DNA from: Gammaproteobacteria bacterium
GTDB lineage: Bacteria > Pseudomonadota > Gammaproteobacteria > Competibacterales > Competibacteraceae
DNA: 64,000 bases
Direction: 5' to 3'
NCBI GenBank assembly: GCA_024234995.1
Contig: JACKNF010000003.1
Coordinates: 257,192-321,191 of the forward strand
Made by a program: the position numbers and the translations under genes. This document shows positions 18,758 to 28,399 of this stretch, piece by piece. The stretch's first letter is position 1, and the number at the start of each line of letters is the position of its first letter. The notes under the pieces were generated by a model. The model worked only from the letters and a program-made list of their open reading frames with translations, searched no databases and had not been told where the DNA came from.

Positions 18758-19516
18758 TCATCCGCCTTCGCCAGCTGGCAAAGTATCTTCAGGAATTTCG
18801 ACGAATTCTTCTTCGGGACCGCGACCGCTCGCCAGTACTGCGCGGCCTTCTAGCACCGCTTCGGCTAAACCGCCAACGTAGAGTTGAATAGCACGGATCG
18901 CATCATCATTACCAGGGATAACATAGTCCACACCATCTGGCGAGTTATTGGTATCCACCAAGCCAATGACAGGAATCCCCAGCTTGTTGGCTTCTTGAAC
19001 GGCGATACGCTCGTGACCTACATCAATGACGAACAGTGCATCTGGCAGGCTCGTCATATCCTTGATACCGCCGAGGCTGCGCTCCAGCTTATCCATATCT
19101 CGCCGCAAGCCGATGACTTCTTTCTTGGCCAGCCGGTCAAAAGTGCCATCCTGGGCCATCAGCTCCAGGTCCTTAAGCCGCTTGATGGACTGCCGGACCG
19201 TCTTGAAATTGGTGAGCATTCCCCCCAGCCAGCGGTGGTTGACATAAGGCATAGCACAACGGATCGCCGCCTCGGCAGTCGCTTCGCGAGCCGAGCGCTT
19301 GGTGCCTACCAGCAAGATCTTGCCACCTTTCGATGCTAACCGGCCGATGAAATTCAACGACTCGAGATACAGTGGTAGAGTTTTTTCCAGATTGATGATG
19401 TGGATCTTGCTGCGCGCCCCAAAGATATACGGGGCCATTTTAGGGTTCCAGTAACGGGTCTGGTGGCCGAAATGCACACCGGCCTCCAGCATCTGGCGCA
19501 TGGAAACAGTCGCCAT
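18758..19516 (-). CDS. rpsB: 30S ribosomal protein S2
   Basis: 252 residues from the ATG at 19516. The start is set by the family N-terminus (MATVSMRQMLEAGVHFGHQ) and by AAGGAG upstream; a longer open frame to 19591 is leader sequence. Other family segments are WNPKMAPYIFGAR, HRWLGGMLTNFKT and the nucleotide-binding-like PVIGLVDTNNSPDGVDYVIPGN. It heads the long minus-strand operon. Confidence 0.98.
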   Translation of the reverse strand: MATVSMRQMLEAGVHFGHQTRYWNPKMAPYIFGARSKIHIINLEKTLPLYLESLNFIGRLASKGGKILLVGTKRSAREATAEAAIRCAMPYVNHRWLGGMLTNFKTVRQSIKRLKDLELMAQDGTFDRLAKKEVIGLRRDMDKLERSLGGIKDMTSLPDALFVIDVGHERIAVQEANKLGIPVIGLVDTNNSPDGVDYVIPGNDDAIRAIQLYVGGLAEAVLEGRAVLASGRGPEEEFVEIPEDTLPAGEGG

Positions 19517-19650
19517 CGCTGAGCTTCTCCTTGAACAACAAAATTTAGGGTTGAGCCTCCATTCACCCCGAACGGCAACCTCAAGAGGCACCCGGCCGCC
19601 CGTGCCGGCGAATGTGAGAATTATTTAAAGACTGTTTGCCTAAAAGGCGC
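19517..19650 (-). promoter_or_regulatory. Long rpsB 5' leader (candidate S2 autoregulatory leader)
   Basis: About 130 nt separate the predicted promoter from the rpsB ATG. The leader is GC-rich in its middle part (several runs of G and C around 19570-19605) and could fold. Gammaproteobacterial rpsB leaders are known sites of S2 autoregulation; I infer the same role here from position and length, without a covariance search. Confidence 0.4.
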
Positions 19651-19655
19651 GCGCT

Positions 19656-19684
19656 TTATAACATGGATCATTTAGGAAAACCAA
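19656..19684 (-). promoter_or_regulatory. Predicted sigma-70 promoter of rpsB
   Basis: On the minus strand TTGGTT (-35, 19679-19684) and TTATAA (-10, 19656-19661) are separated by 17 nt. They are followed by a GC-rich GCGCGCG discriminator, as in stringently controlled ribosomal promoters. Confidence 0.55.
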
Positions 19685-19812
19685 ATGAACCGCTGCCTGT
19701 AAGAGGCTGTCCTAAGTCTTTTATAGCCCTATAGGCCGCCCTTAACGGTGGCCATCCACCGACCTTGAAATTGTCCATGCGCCCCCGAGACCGTAGCTGG
19801 CAGACTGAGAAT

Positions 19813-20607
19813 ATGTTCCAAAAACCTTCTAAGCAACCGATCACTATCACCTACAAGACCCCAGCAGAGATTGAGAAAATGCGGGAGGCTGGCCAGCTGG
19901 CAGCCAACGTGCTGGATATGATTGGCCCTTATGTGCAAGAAGGTATTACTACCGAAGAATTGGACCGGATTTGCCATGACTACATGGTCAATGTGCAAAA
20001 GGTCATTCCTGCTCCCCTGAACTATCGCGGCTTTCCTAAATCCATTTGCACCTCAGTGAACCATGTGGTCTGCCATGGCATTCCCGGCCCGAAAAAACTT
20101 AAGAAAGGCGATGTGCTCAATATCGACATCACGGTAATCAAAGATGGTTACCACGGTGACACCAGCCGCATGTTTGCAATCGGTGCGCCCCCGATAGCTG
20201 CGCAACGAGTCTGCAGAATTGCCTACGAATGCCTGTGTATTGGCATTGAAGCCGTGCAGCCCGGTATCCGCCTCGGTGATATCGGCTACGCTATCCAGAA
20301 GCATGCCGAAGCCCAGCACTGCTCCGTCGTGCGCGAATACTGCGGACACGGCATCGGCCGGGATTTTCATGAAGACCCGCAGGTTTTGCATTACGGCAAG
20401 CCAGGTGAAGGGGTTTCATTGGTCCCTGGCATGACTTTTACCATCGAACCTATGATCAATGCCGGCAAGCGGCACGTCAAACTATTACCCGATGGCTGGA
20501 CTGTGATCACCAAGGATCATAGCATCTCTGCCCAGTGGGAACATACAGTGCTCGTTACAGAAACCGGCCACGAAATTCTCACGCTCAGTCCTGATACCAC
20601 GCTTTAA
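19813..20607 (+). CDS. map: Methionine aminopeptidase type I
   Basis: 264 residues from the ATG at 19813, the same length as the E. coli enzyme; the open frame upstream to 19765 has no family support. It removes N-terminal Met from nascent proteins. The five metal ligands are visible as D105, D116, H179, E212 and E243. It is divergent from rpsB, the classic arrangement, and is followed by glnD after 32 nt. Confidence 0.97.
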   Translation: MFQKPSKQPITITYKTPAEIEKMREAGQLAANVLDMIGPYVQEGITTEELDRICHDYMVNVQKVIPAPLNYRGFPKSICTSVNHVVCHGIPGPKKLKKGDVLNIDITVIKDGYHGDTSRMFAIGAPPIAAQRVCRIAYECLCIGIEAVQPGIRLGDIGYAIQKHAEAQHCSVVREYCGHGIGRDFHEDPQVLHYGKPGEGVSLVPGMTFTIEPMINAGKRHVKLLPDGWTVITKDHSISAQWEHTVLVTETGHEILTLSPDTTL

Positions 20608-20639
20608 CACTCTGCTTGCTCCAACACTGGAGAACCCGC

Positions 20640-23363
20640 ATGACCGTCCTTGATATCGCGCCACTGCCCGTTCTGCCGCCGTTCACGGATAGCCTATGGG
20701 ACAACTCATCGTGGAACGACATCGCGCTGTTCGACACCACGGCCTTCGAGCGCGACGTGATCACAGCCAATCCGATAGCTGCATTCCGTAGTCTGCTTAA
20801 ACAGAGTGATACACGGCTCAAGGATCTGTTCCAGCAAGGCGTCCCTGCCTACGAACTGGTATTGGCGCGCGCGCGGTTGATGGATGAAGTACTACAACGC
20901 ATCTGGTTACGGTTTTTTGAAACAAGCATTCCGGATCTGGCGCTGGTAGCAGTAGGCGGCTATGGGCGCGGGGAGCTACATCCAGGCTCCGACGTAGACA
21001 TCATGATCTTGCTTGATGACCAAGCACTTGATACCCACCGTTCTGGATTAGAGGATTTTCTGACTTTTCTGTGGGATATTGGCCTGGAAGTGGGCCACAG
21101 CGTGCGCACCGTCGAGGATTGCGCCCATGAAGGAGCTGCTGAGATCACCGTTGCGACCAGTCTGATGGAAGCACGCATGCTGACCGGTTCAATGCCGCTA
21201 TTTGAGCGGATGCGCGCGGTTACCGGATCTGACCGTATTTGGCCCGATGCCGCTTTTTTCGAATCCAAGCAACAGGAACGCCGCCAGCGCTGCCGCAAGT
21301 ATAACGAGACTGCTTTTAATCTGGAGCCTAATATTAAGGATGGTCCCGGCGGTCTGCGTGATATGCAAATGATCGGCTGGGTAGCCAAGCGGCACTTTGG
21401 CGCGAGTACTTTGCAGGAACTGGTTAGTCACGGCTTCCTGAGCACGCGTGAATACGACGAGCTGATTGAATGCCGCAACTATCTTTGGCAGGTACGCTTT
21501 GCCCTGCATACCTTGACCGGCCGCCGTGAGGATGTGCTGTTATTCGAGCACCAACGACGGATTGCTCAACAGTTCGGCTACCAAGATCAGGACCATAACC
21601 TGGCGGTCGAGCAGTTCATGCAGCGTTACTACCGCACTGTCAACGCCCTGAGCCGGTTGAACGAGATGTTGTTGCAACTGTTTGAGGAAGCGATTCTACT
21701 GGGTGATGAATCCGGCGATCCGCAACCAATCAACCGCCGTTTTCAGGTGCAGCGTGGCTATCTGGAAGTGACCCGGCCCAATGTCTTTCTGCGCTACCCT
21801 TTCGCCTTGCTGGAAGTCTTCCTGATCTTGCAGCAACACCCGGAAATCAAAGGCATCCGCGCCGCTACTATCCGGTTGATCCGTGATCATCAACCGCTGA
21901 TCGATGAAAAATTCCGCAACGATATGCGGCCACGCAGTCTATTTATGGAAATCCTGCGCCAGCCTTATGGCGTTACCCGGCAATTGCGGCTGATGAACGC
22001 CTACGGCGTGCTGCCCGCTTATCTACCAGAATTTGGCCAGATCATCGGCCGGATGCAATATGATTTGTTTCATGCTTATACCGTAGATCAGCACATTCTA
22101 TTTGTTGTGCGCAATCTACGGCGGTTTTTCCTGCCACAGTATATCCAGCAGCTCCCGCATTGCAGCGTGATCATGGCACGACTACCCAAACCGGAGCTGT
22201 TATACATCGCCGGTCTCTATCACGACATCGCCAAGGGACGCGGCGGCGATCACTCCGAGCTGGGTGCTCAGGATGCTGAGCGGTTCTGCCGCCAGCACGG
22301 GCTCAGCAGTTTCGATACCCGGTTAGTAGGCTGGCTGGTAAGCCATCACCTGACTCTATCATTGACGGCGCAGAAGAAGGACATTCATGACCCGGATGTG
22401 ATCCATAGCTTCGCCCAGAAAATGGGTGATCAGATGCATCTGGACTATCTGTACCTGCTGACGGTCGCCGATATCCGCGGCACGAATCCAAATCTATGGA
22501 ATACTTGGCGGGCTTCGCTGCTCTGGCAATTGTACGAAGCGACACGCCGGGCACTGCGGCGCGGCCTGGATAACCCCATCGATAAAGAAGAGCGCATCCG
22601 CGAGGCACAAGCCCAGGCACGGCAACGGTTGCATCTGCAGAAGATTGACGAAGAGCGTATCAACTGGGCCTGGGAAGGGTTCGGTGACGACTATTTCCTG
22701 CGCCACTCCGCTGAAGAGATTATCTGGCACACCCGGGCAATTCTGAAGCGCGGCCACCGGGAGCGCCCATTAGTCATGGCGCGTGACGATCCAGACCGGG
22801 GCGGCACCGAAATTTTCATCTACACCCGCGACCAGGACAATCTGTTTGCGCTGATCACGTCGGTCCTCGATCTACTGGGGCTGACCATTCTCGATGCCCG
22901 GATCATCACTGGCCACTGCGGCTATACCCTTGATAGTTTCACTGTACTGGAGGATACCGGCCTGCCGATTCAGGACCGCACCCGCATCAAGGAAATCGTG
23001 ACCACCCTGCTGCACCACCTCCAACAGCCTGACTCGCCTCCGCCAATGCCAAGCCGGCACATTTCACGCATTCAAAAGGCATTTCAAATGCCGACTGAAG
23101 TCTCGTTCCGTGAGGATGTCGCTAACAGCCGCACTGTAGTAGAGCTGATTTCCTGGGACCGGCCAGGATTGCTGTGCCGGGTCGGACAAGCGTTTATGGC
23201 ATGCGGTGTACAGTTACATAACGCTAAAATTGCCACTATCGGCGCTCGGGCCGAAGACGTATTTTTTGTCACTGACCGTGAAAACCGGCCGCTGAATGAT
23301 TCACGAAAATACACAGCGCTGCGGGAAACATTGATCGCGCAACTGGACTCGGGGGAGGATTGA
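20640..23363 (+). CDS. glnD: Bifunctional uridylyltransferase/uridylyl-removing enzyme GlnD
   Basis: 907 residues from the ATG at 20640 (CTGGAG 7 nt upstream), chosen over an in-frame TTG at 20616. It senses glutamine and uridylylates or deuridylylates PII proteins, controlling nitrogen assimilation. The nucleotidyltransferase site is GGYGRGELHPGSDVDIM (about 106-122), the HD hydrolase site is HDIAKGRGGDHSELG (about 520), and two ACT domains end the protein. It lies downstream of map and its stop overlaps the start of prmC. Confidence 0.97.
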   Translation: MTVLDIAPLPVLPPFTDSLWDNSSWNDIALFDTTAFERDVITANPIAAFRSLLKQSDTRLKDLFQQGVPAYELVLARARLMDEVLQRIWLRFFETSIPDLALVAVGGYGRGELHPGSDVDIMILLDDQALDTHRSGLEDFLTFLWDIGLEVGHSVRTVEDCAHEGAAEITVATSLMEARMLTGSMPLFERMRAVTGSDRIWPDAAFFESKQQERRQRCRKYNETAFNLEPNIKDGPGGLRDMQMIGWVAKRHFGASTLQELVSHGFLSTREYDELIECRNYLWQVRFALHTLTGRREDVLLFEHQRRIAQQFGYQDQDHNLAVEQFMQRYYRTVNALSRLNEMLLQLFEEAILLGDESGDPQPINRRFQVQRGYLEVTRPNVFLRYPFALLEVFLILQQHPEIKGIRAATIRLIRDHQPLIDEKFRNDMRPRSLFMEILRQPYGVTRQLRLMNAYGVLPAYLPEFGQIIGRMQYDLFHAYTVDQHILFVVRNLRRFFLPQYIQQLPHCSVIMARLPKPELLYIAGLYHDIAKGRGGDHSELGAQDAERFCRQHGLSSFDTRLVGWLVSHHLTLSLTAQKKDIHDPDVIHSFAQKMGDQMHLDYLYLLTVADIRGTNPNLWNTWRASLLWQLYEATRRALRRGLDNPIDKEERIREAQAQARQRLHLQKIDEERINWAWEGFGDDYFLRHSAEEIIWHTRAILKRGHRERPLVMARDDPDRGGTEIFIYTRDQDNLFALITSVLDLLGLTILDARIITGHCGYTLDSFTVLEDTGLPIQDRTRIKEIVTTLLHHLQQPDSPPPMPSRHISRIQKAFQMPTEVSFREDVANSRTVVELISWDRPGLLCRVGQAFMACGVQLHNAKIATIGARAEDVFFVTDRENRPLNDSRKYTALRETLIAQLDSGED

Positions 23364-24196
23364 TTCAAAAACTATTAACCGATGCCGCTCAGCAACTGGC
23401 GGACGTCAGTAAATCTCCACGGCTGGATGCTGAAGTATTGCTGGCAGCCGCGTTAGAACGGCCTCGCAGTTATTTGCTTGCCTGGCCAGAGCGGGTGCCG
23501 GCATCTGAACAGGCAACTCGCTTTGCCACTTGGCTGAACCGGCGAAGAATGGGCGAACCGGTAGCTTATCTGACCGGCTGGCGGGAATTCTGGTCGCTGG
23601 AGCTGGAAGTCACCCCAGACACCCTGATTCCTCGCCCAGAGACTGAATTATTGGTGGAGTTGGCATTAAAACGATTGCCGCTGGATAATTCATCCCATGC
23701 AGCCGATCTTGGTACCGGCAGCGGCGCAATTGCCCTGGCATTGGCGGCGGAACGGCCACAAGCTTTTCTCGTCGCCAGCGATTACAGCCGAGCAGCCCTG
23801 ACCGTTGCCCAGCGTAACGCCCGGCGGCTGAAGATCACCAACGTTGAATTCCGTGAAGGCGACTGGTGCGCACCACTCGCAGGTGAATGTTTTGATCTCA
23901 TTGCCGCTAATCCACCCTATATCGCCACTACCGCTCCCCATTGGCAAGAAGGCGCATTGCGCTTTGAACCTCCAGCAGCACTGGTAGCGGGAGTGGATGG
24001 GTTGGATGCTCTGCAAACGATTATCACTCAAGCCCCAAGCTGCCTAAAGTCCGGCGGCTGGCTTGTGCTGGAGCATGGCTACGATCAGGGCGAGGTGGTG
24101 CCGGCTCTATTACGGGAACAAGGTTTTATTGAGGTGAGTGATCATCGGGATATGGCGGGATGTCCACGGGTAGCTTGTGGTCGCTGGGCAGGTTGA
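23360..24196 (+). CDS. prmC: Peptide chain release factor N5-glutamine methyltransferase
   Basis: 278 residues starting at a TTG that overlaps the glnD stop by 4 nt (TTGA). It methylates the GGQ glutamine of RF1 and RF2. The N-terminal helical domain is followed by the SAM-binding DLGTGSGAIALALA (116-129) and the catalytic NPPY (184-187). The GGGGGAGGA run directly before the TTG is too close for ideal spacing, so translation is probably coupled to glnD. prmC usually sits behind prfA; here it sits behind glnD. Confidence 0.93.
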   Translation: MIQKLLTDAAQQLADVSKSPRLDAEVLLAAALERPRSYLLAWPERVPASEQATRFATWLNRRRMGEPVAYLTGWREFWSLELEVTPDTLIPRPETELLVELALKRLPLDNSSHAADLGTGSGAIALALAAERPQAFLVASDYSRAALTVAQRNARRLKITNVEFREGDWCAPLAGECFDLIAANPPYIATTAPHWQEGALRFEPPAALVAGVDGLDALQTIITQAPSCLKSGGWLVLEHGYDQGEVVPALLREQGFIEVSDHRDMAGCPRVACGRWAG

Positions 24197-24272
24197 AAGC
24201 GCACAGATTAACAGCTACTTTTGTTATAACGATATGCCTTGAACTGATTTAACAGCCGTCGAAGGGGGCGTC

Positions 24273-24683
24273 ATGCGCACCGATACCGAAGAGCTGTACA
24301 AAAGCCGTATCATTCAATTCTGCCGCTTTCACCCCGATCCGGAGCAGGCTTGCTCAGCGGCAAAGTGGCTAAAAGATGTGGTCGGCATCGAATCCGTCCG
24401 GCAAGCATCCCCTTTAGCCATAGAAGTAATCTATGATTTGCGCCGTGTCACATTAGAATGCATTGAGTGTGCCTTGGTAGAACTTGGCTACCATCTCGAT
24501 AATAGCCTGTTATGCAAACTAAAGCGTGCGCTGTTTTATTACACCGAAGACACGCAGCGAGAGAATCTGGCAGTTACTCAAGAATGCCAGGTAACTCAAC
24601 AGGACGTTTTCATTAATCGCTATCAGCATCTTACCCACGGCTGCCGCGATCCGCAGCCGGAGTACTGGCGAGAGTATCAATAA
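24273..24683 (+). CDS. Conserved small protein of unknown function
   Basis: 136 residues with a good start (GAAGGGGG 4-5 nt before the ATG). No signal peptide or membrane segment. Residues about 30-75 (AAKWLKDVVGIESVRQ, then VIYDLRRVTLECIECALVEL) have the alternating helix-strand pattern of a ferredoxin-like or HMA-type fold, but without the metal-binding CxxC at the usual place. I do not recognise the family. Its end overlaps the converging ABC ATPase gene by 7 nt. Confidence 0.7.
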   Translation: MRTDTEELYKSRIIQFCRFHPDPEQACSAAKWLKDVVGIESVRQASPLAIEVIYDLRRVTLECIECALVELGYHLDNSLLCKLKRALFYYTEDTQRENLAVTQECQVTQQDVFINRYQHLTHGCRDPQPEYWREYQ

Positions 24684-25816
24684 CGGGCATCGTGACCGGT
24701 AATGCCATGATCAAGAGCCAAGCCAGCGGCATCAAACAGGTGCAAATGGGCAGGACTCAGGAACAGGCGAAGCATATCGCCCTTATGGAAGATGCGAATA
24801 CCTGGCAAGCGCATGACGACAACGGGTGCAGGAAGGGCCAAGCCATCGATTCGCAGGTATAGCAACGTTTCGTGGCCCAAGTATTCGGCATCTTGCACCA
24901 TTGCGCGAAGTCCCTCGTCCTTTTCAGCGGCCATACGCAAATGTTCAGGGCGGATGCCAACGCTAAGCGGCGTTCCCAGCCATTGCCGCCAGAGTGCTGC
25001 GGTTGAAGCAGACAAGGCCAGCGGCAGGCTTTGTTCTCCCAGACGCAGGCGAAGCTGATCCTCGCTGGTCACAATTAGCATCGCCGGGAGCAGGTTCATC
25101 GGCGGGTTGCCGATGAACCCGGCTACAAAAGTATTGGCAGGCCGTTCGTACAACTCTTGCGGTGGCGCGGTTTGCCGCAAGCGGCCTTGATCCAGCACGG
25201 CCACGCGTTGACCCAGCGTCATGGCCTCGGCCTGATCATGAGTAACGTAAAGAGCAGTAGCACTGGCTCTCTCCAATAACTCGCTGATCTCAGAGCGGAT
25301 TTGTACCCGTAACCGGGCATCTAGGTTAGATAGCGGTTCGTCCATCAGAAACACAGCGGGTTGCCGCACCAGCGCCCGGCCCATCGCGACCCGCTGGCGC
25401 TGGCCACCCGACAATTGCCGGGGCAGGCGATCGAGCAGACCACTCAGACTGAGCAAGCCGGTCACCCAGTGAACTTGCCGTTCAATTTCGGCGCGAGCTA
25501 AGTCACGCATTTTTAATGGAAATTCCAGATTGCGCCGCACGGTCATATGCGGATATAAAGCGTAGTCCTGGAATACCATCGCCACATTGCGCTGCTGCGG
25601 GGAGAGATGGTTAACCGTTTGCCCATTGATAGACAGAACGCCGCGAGTCGCTATCTCCAACCCAGCCAGCAAGCGCAGTAGAGTAGATTTGCCGCAACCA
25701 GAGGGGCCAACCAAGGCCACTCGTTCACCATCTGCGATGGCAAGGTTGAAATCGAAAATAGCCTGCGTTCCGCCGGGATAGATTTTATCGATATTTTCAA
25801 AGCTAACGTGGGCCAT
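24677..25816 (-). CDS. MalK/UgpC-type sugar ABC transporter ATP-binding protein (orphan)
   Basis: 379 residues from the ATG at 25816. Walker A GPSGCGKST (37-45), Q-loop Q83, signature LSGGQRQR (135-142), Walker B FLMDE (156-160) and H-loop H193 are intact. A C-terminal TOBE-like regulatory domain (about 235-375, with VGIRPEHLRM) marks the carbohydrate-importing CUT1 class. It starts 10 nt after the glucoamylase-like gene. No permease or solute-binding protein lies nearby, so it must work with transporter subunits encoded elsewhere, or be a remnant. A longer frame from a TTG at 25891 would overlap that gene and is unlikely. Confidence 0.92.
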   Translation of the reverse strand: MAHVSFENIDKIYPGGTQAIFDFNLAIADGERVALVGPSGCGKSTLLRLLAGLEIATRGVLSINGQTVNHLSPQQRNVAMVFQDYALYPHMTVRRNLEFPLKMRDLARAEIERQVHWVTGLLSLSGLLDRLPRQLSGGQRQRVAMGRALVRQPAVFLMDEPLSNLDARLRVQIRSEISELLERASATALYVTHDQAEAMTLGQRVAVLDQGRLRQTAPPQELYERPANTFVAGFIGNPPMNLLPAMLIVTSEDQLRLRLGEQSLPLALSASTAALWRQWLGTPLSVGIRPEHLRMAAEKDEGLRAMVQDAEYLGHETLLYLRIDGLALPAPVVVMRLPGIRIFHKGDMLRLFLSPAHLHLFDAAGLALDHGITGHDARY

Positions 25817-25826
25817 AAAAAGCCTG

Positions 25827-27845
25827 TCAATCAAAAAACCGTTCCGTACCCAGGAACGGCAACACCCGCTGAATAATCGGATCAGCGGCAAAGTAGCGCT
25901 GAATCACCCCATTTCGCAGATGATTCGCCACTGCGATTAGGATCATACTCTGATCCAGAGCCAGGTAGTTGTAAGCCACTTGGCCAGTTTCCGGATCAAC
26001 CGCATCGTAGAACCCGAAATCACCATAAACCGGATAGCGCTCTGCCAATTGGCGGAGATTAGCGGTTGCCGCCGCCGGATCGGCCAGCAAAGCCAGTGCT
26101 GCCGCATGGGGCGTTACTACACCCGCCTGGTAACCGCGCACTCCCAAAATTCTTGCCCCAAACTCACTGTAACCGCCAGCGGGCTTGGAACTGGGCGACA
26201 AACCCCACACAGGATAGCCCAGATATTCCAAGGCGAAGCGGCGGTGAATTTCAGTATGAGCCACCGCGTTCCCGCCCAAGCTAGCGGGAGCATAACGCTG
26301 CTCATCCAGCACCAGGAGCGGCATCAATGCCTCAAACAGACTGCCACCCCAAGATGGAACATATTTCATTTTCTTCCAGGTGAAATAACCACCGGGAAAT
26401 GTATAACCGTTGACGGTACGCTCAACCCGGCGCTTAGGCGACTGCGACTGCCAGTCGAAATAACGCGGAAAGGTGCGAGCCATACGGTACCAATGCTCTT
26501 CTGGAACATCTCCTTTGCCGATGGCGATCAGACTACCCAGACGTGCTTCACTATACAACAGCCCATAGTTGTATTCAGCACGATGCGGCAAATGAACATA
26601 GTAGCCATGCATCATCAATTGATCGGCCGGGTCATAAAACACCTGGTAATTTTCCCGTTCGATGAGCCGCGTACAACGCCCGGCCAATTCAGGAACACTG
26701 TTGCGCACTACCATCAATCCAGCAGTCAGCCAGGCCGAATCCACGAATGACACAAAATGACTGGTACGCTCCAAAGTCGTAGTATCGTAGTAATTAAAGA
26801 AAAATCCCTGCCAGGTTTCCAGCCGTTCCAGACTGGCCAGTGTCCGGCTCAACCGGTCCCGCGCTTCAGACGCATTAATGAACCCTAATTCCCGCGCCGC
26901 GATGATATCGATCAGAAACAAGCCGATGTTGGTGACGTTTGTATAGTCACCTATCCAAGCGTGTTCCGGAGCTGCCGAGCCATGAAAACGCACCGTATCC
27001 AGCGGCAAGCCATGTTCACGGTCGCTGAGCGCCGCCAGCCCGCGCCAGGTATCGCGCGCCAACCGGTCGAGAAACGCTTGGTCATCTTTGGGTAATTCCG
27101 CTGAAGCGGCAGTCAATCGCTCCGGCCAGCCCGCCAATCGAGCCCGAATATACGGCTGGACTGCATCCTTGCCGCCAAGAGCGGTTTCCCAAGCAGTTTT
27201 TTCCGGCGGAATAACTCGATCATAGATACTGGGGCCGGTCTGGCCGGTCTTAACCAGCGCAATGTCATCTAGCCAGTAGGCACCCTCAGTGACAGGCGAG
27301 CGGCGCGGCTGCAATACCAGCGCAAACTGGCGCAAATGCATCCATTCATCAATGCCGTTCATCCAATGCAGCGGCACTCGAAAGCGTTGCCAGCTGCTCG
27401 TGATACCATCAATCACGGTACTGCCTTGGCGTAATAACCCGGATGGGCCCCCGGGCAAGGGTTGCTTAAACTCCAGTTTCAGCGTCTTAGCGAAACCTGC
27501 ATGGTCATCACCACGAATCCATAGTTCCAGATGATCGTAAGCGGATGCATCGAGATCGGATAGGCTCAGTTGCCAGCCGATAGCCTCGTTCGCGCCAGAA
27601 TTGAAGCGGTACTGAAGATACAATGCCCGATGACTCTCTCCGCGCTGAACGGGTTTCAACCGGTCGCTGATCCGGCCAGCAGGAAAATCCGGGTTAATGG
27701 TCCAACTCCCCATACTGATCCCCGGCGTTGGGCTGGTGGCATGTTCAAAGTCATGCAAGACTAAGGGAGCAATGGCAAAAGCCGACTCACCGGGCCAGAA
27801 CAGAGCACTGAGCAAGATAAGCCGTTGCAAAAAGGAAGTGGACAT
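25827..27845 (-). CDS. Exported glucoamylase-like glycoside hydrolase
   Basis: 672 residues from the ATG at 27845 (an in-frame TTG lies three codons upstream). A signal peptide (about 1-25, ending AFA) is followed by a beta-rich carbohydrate-binding-like domain (about 28-205). The C-terminal alpha/alpha-barrel (about 250-640) carries segments of the glucoamylase-like family (Pfam PF10091, related to GH144 and cyclic beta-1,2-glucan enzymes): FVDSAWLTAGL, PSWGGSLFEALMP, YPVWGLSPSS, GVVTPHAAALALLADP and FGFYDAVDP. It probably hydrolyses a glucan in the periplasm; the substrate is not determinable. It is followed by a sugar-importer ATPase gene. Confidence 0.8.
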   Translation of the reverse strand: MSTSFLQRLILLSALFWPGESAFAIAPLVLHDFEHATSPTPGISMGSWTINPDFPAGRISDRLKPVQRGESHRALYLQYRFNSGANEAIGWQLSLSDLDASAYDHLELWIRGDDHAGFAKTLKLEFKQPLPGGPSGLLRQGSTVIDGITSSWQRFRVPLHWMNGIDEWMHLRQFALVLQPRRSPVTEGAYWLDDIALVKTGQTGPSIYDRVIPPEKTAWETALGGKDAVQPYIRARLAGWPERLTAASAELPKDDQAFLDRLARDTWRGLAALSDREHGLPLDTVRFHGSAAPEHAWIGDYTNVTNIGLFLIDIIAARELGFINASEARDRLSRTLASLERLETWQGFFFNYYDTTTLERTSHFVSFVDSAWLTAGLMVVRNSVPELAGRCTRLIERENYQVFYDPADQLMMHGYYVHLPHRAEYNYGLLYSEARLGSLIAIGKGDVPEEHWYRMARTFPRYFDWQSQSPKRRVERTVNGYTFPGGYFTWKKMKYVPSWGGSLFEALMPLLVLDEQRYAPASLGGNAVAHTEIHRRFALEYLGYPVWGLSPSSKPAGGYSEFGARILGVRGYQAGVVTPHAAALALLADPAAATANLRQLAERYPVYGDFGFYDAVDPETGQVAYNYLALDQSMILIAVANHLRNGVIQRYFAADPIIQRVLPFLGTERFFD

Positions 27846-28181
27846 AGGCGGCAATGACCAAATTTTATGGAACAGACTCTTGCCATTGTAGATCAGGCCG
27901 ACGCCAAGAAATCTTTACTCGTGCAGACAGCATTGCTCATCAAAATTTCACGGCATCGGGTTAGGCGAGCGAATTGCGGGTCATTCATTCTCAGTATGAC
28001 TTTTTGCACCCGGCCACACACCTCTCGGCTCAAGGGTACGATTCGCCGATCCAAGGACATCGCCTATTTTGGCGTGCGCGCACTGTGGAGTTGAACATCG
28101 GCGGAGAATGTTTCACGCTATCTGCTGCAACAGTGCCCGCATTTCAACAGAGCCGGTTTCACGAGAAGGCAGGAAACAACG
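27846..28181. other. Non-coding gap, nothing recognised
   Basis: About 330 nt between the divergently transcribed glucoamylase-like and zinc-ribbon genes. It must hold promoters for both. I see no convincing -35/-10 pair, hairpin or gene; a 75-codon open frame at 27867-28094 has no ribosome site or protein-like composition. Confidence 0.5.
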
Positions 28182-28388
28182 ATGGTCAGCAGTTACCTGA
28201 TTTGTGACGTTTGCGGCGGATTCGGACCACCAGCTAGCTTTCTGAATGAGGATGGCTTACGTCTCTGTTATCGGTGCTGGTATCAGGAACGGTATGGCAG
28301 TGACTCACTCGCGGCCGGCACTGAATCGGATGCGGCAAAGCCAGGGAAACCGGTTTCCAACTCGATAGAGAAATTGAAAACCGGTTAA
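28182..28388 (+). CDS. Small zinc-ribbon-like protein
   Basis: 68 residues with two CxxC pairs (CDVC at 8-11 and CYRC near 29-32), a treble-clef or zinc-ribbon-like arrangement in the first half, and a Lys/Ser-rich tail. AGGAAA lies about 6 nt before the ATG. Function unknown. It converges with the EAL-HDOD gene. Confidence 0.6.
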   Translation: MVSSYLICDVCGGFGPPASFLNEDGLRLCYRCWYQERYGSDSLAAGTESDAAKPGKPVSNSIEKLKTG

Positions 28389-28399
28389 GTTTACCCGGC

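Noticed and set aside
19765..19812. N-terminal extension of map
   Set aside because: The extra 16 codons lack family similarity, and the 264-residue form matches the usual length.
27867..28094. 75-codon ORF in the gap upstream of the zinc-ribbon gene
   Set aside because: No ribosome site and an unlikely composition; treated as non-coding.
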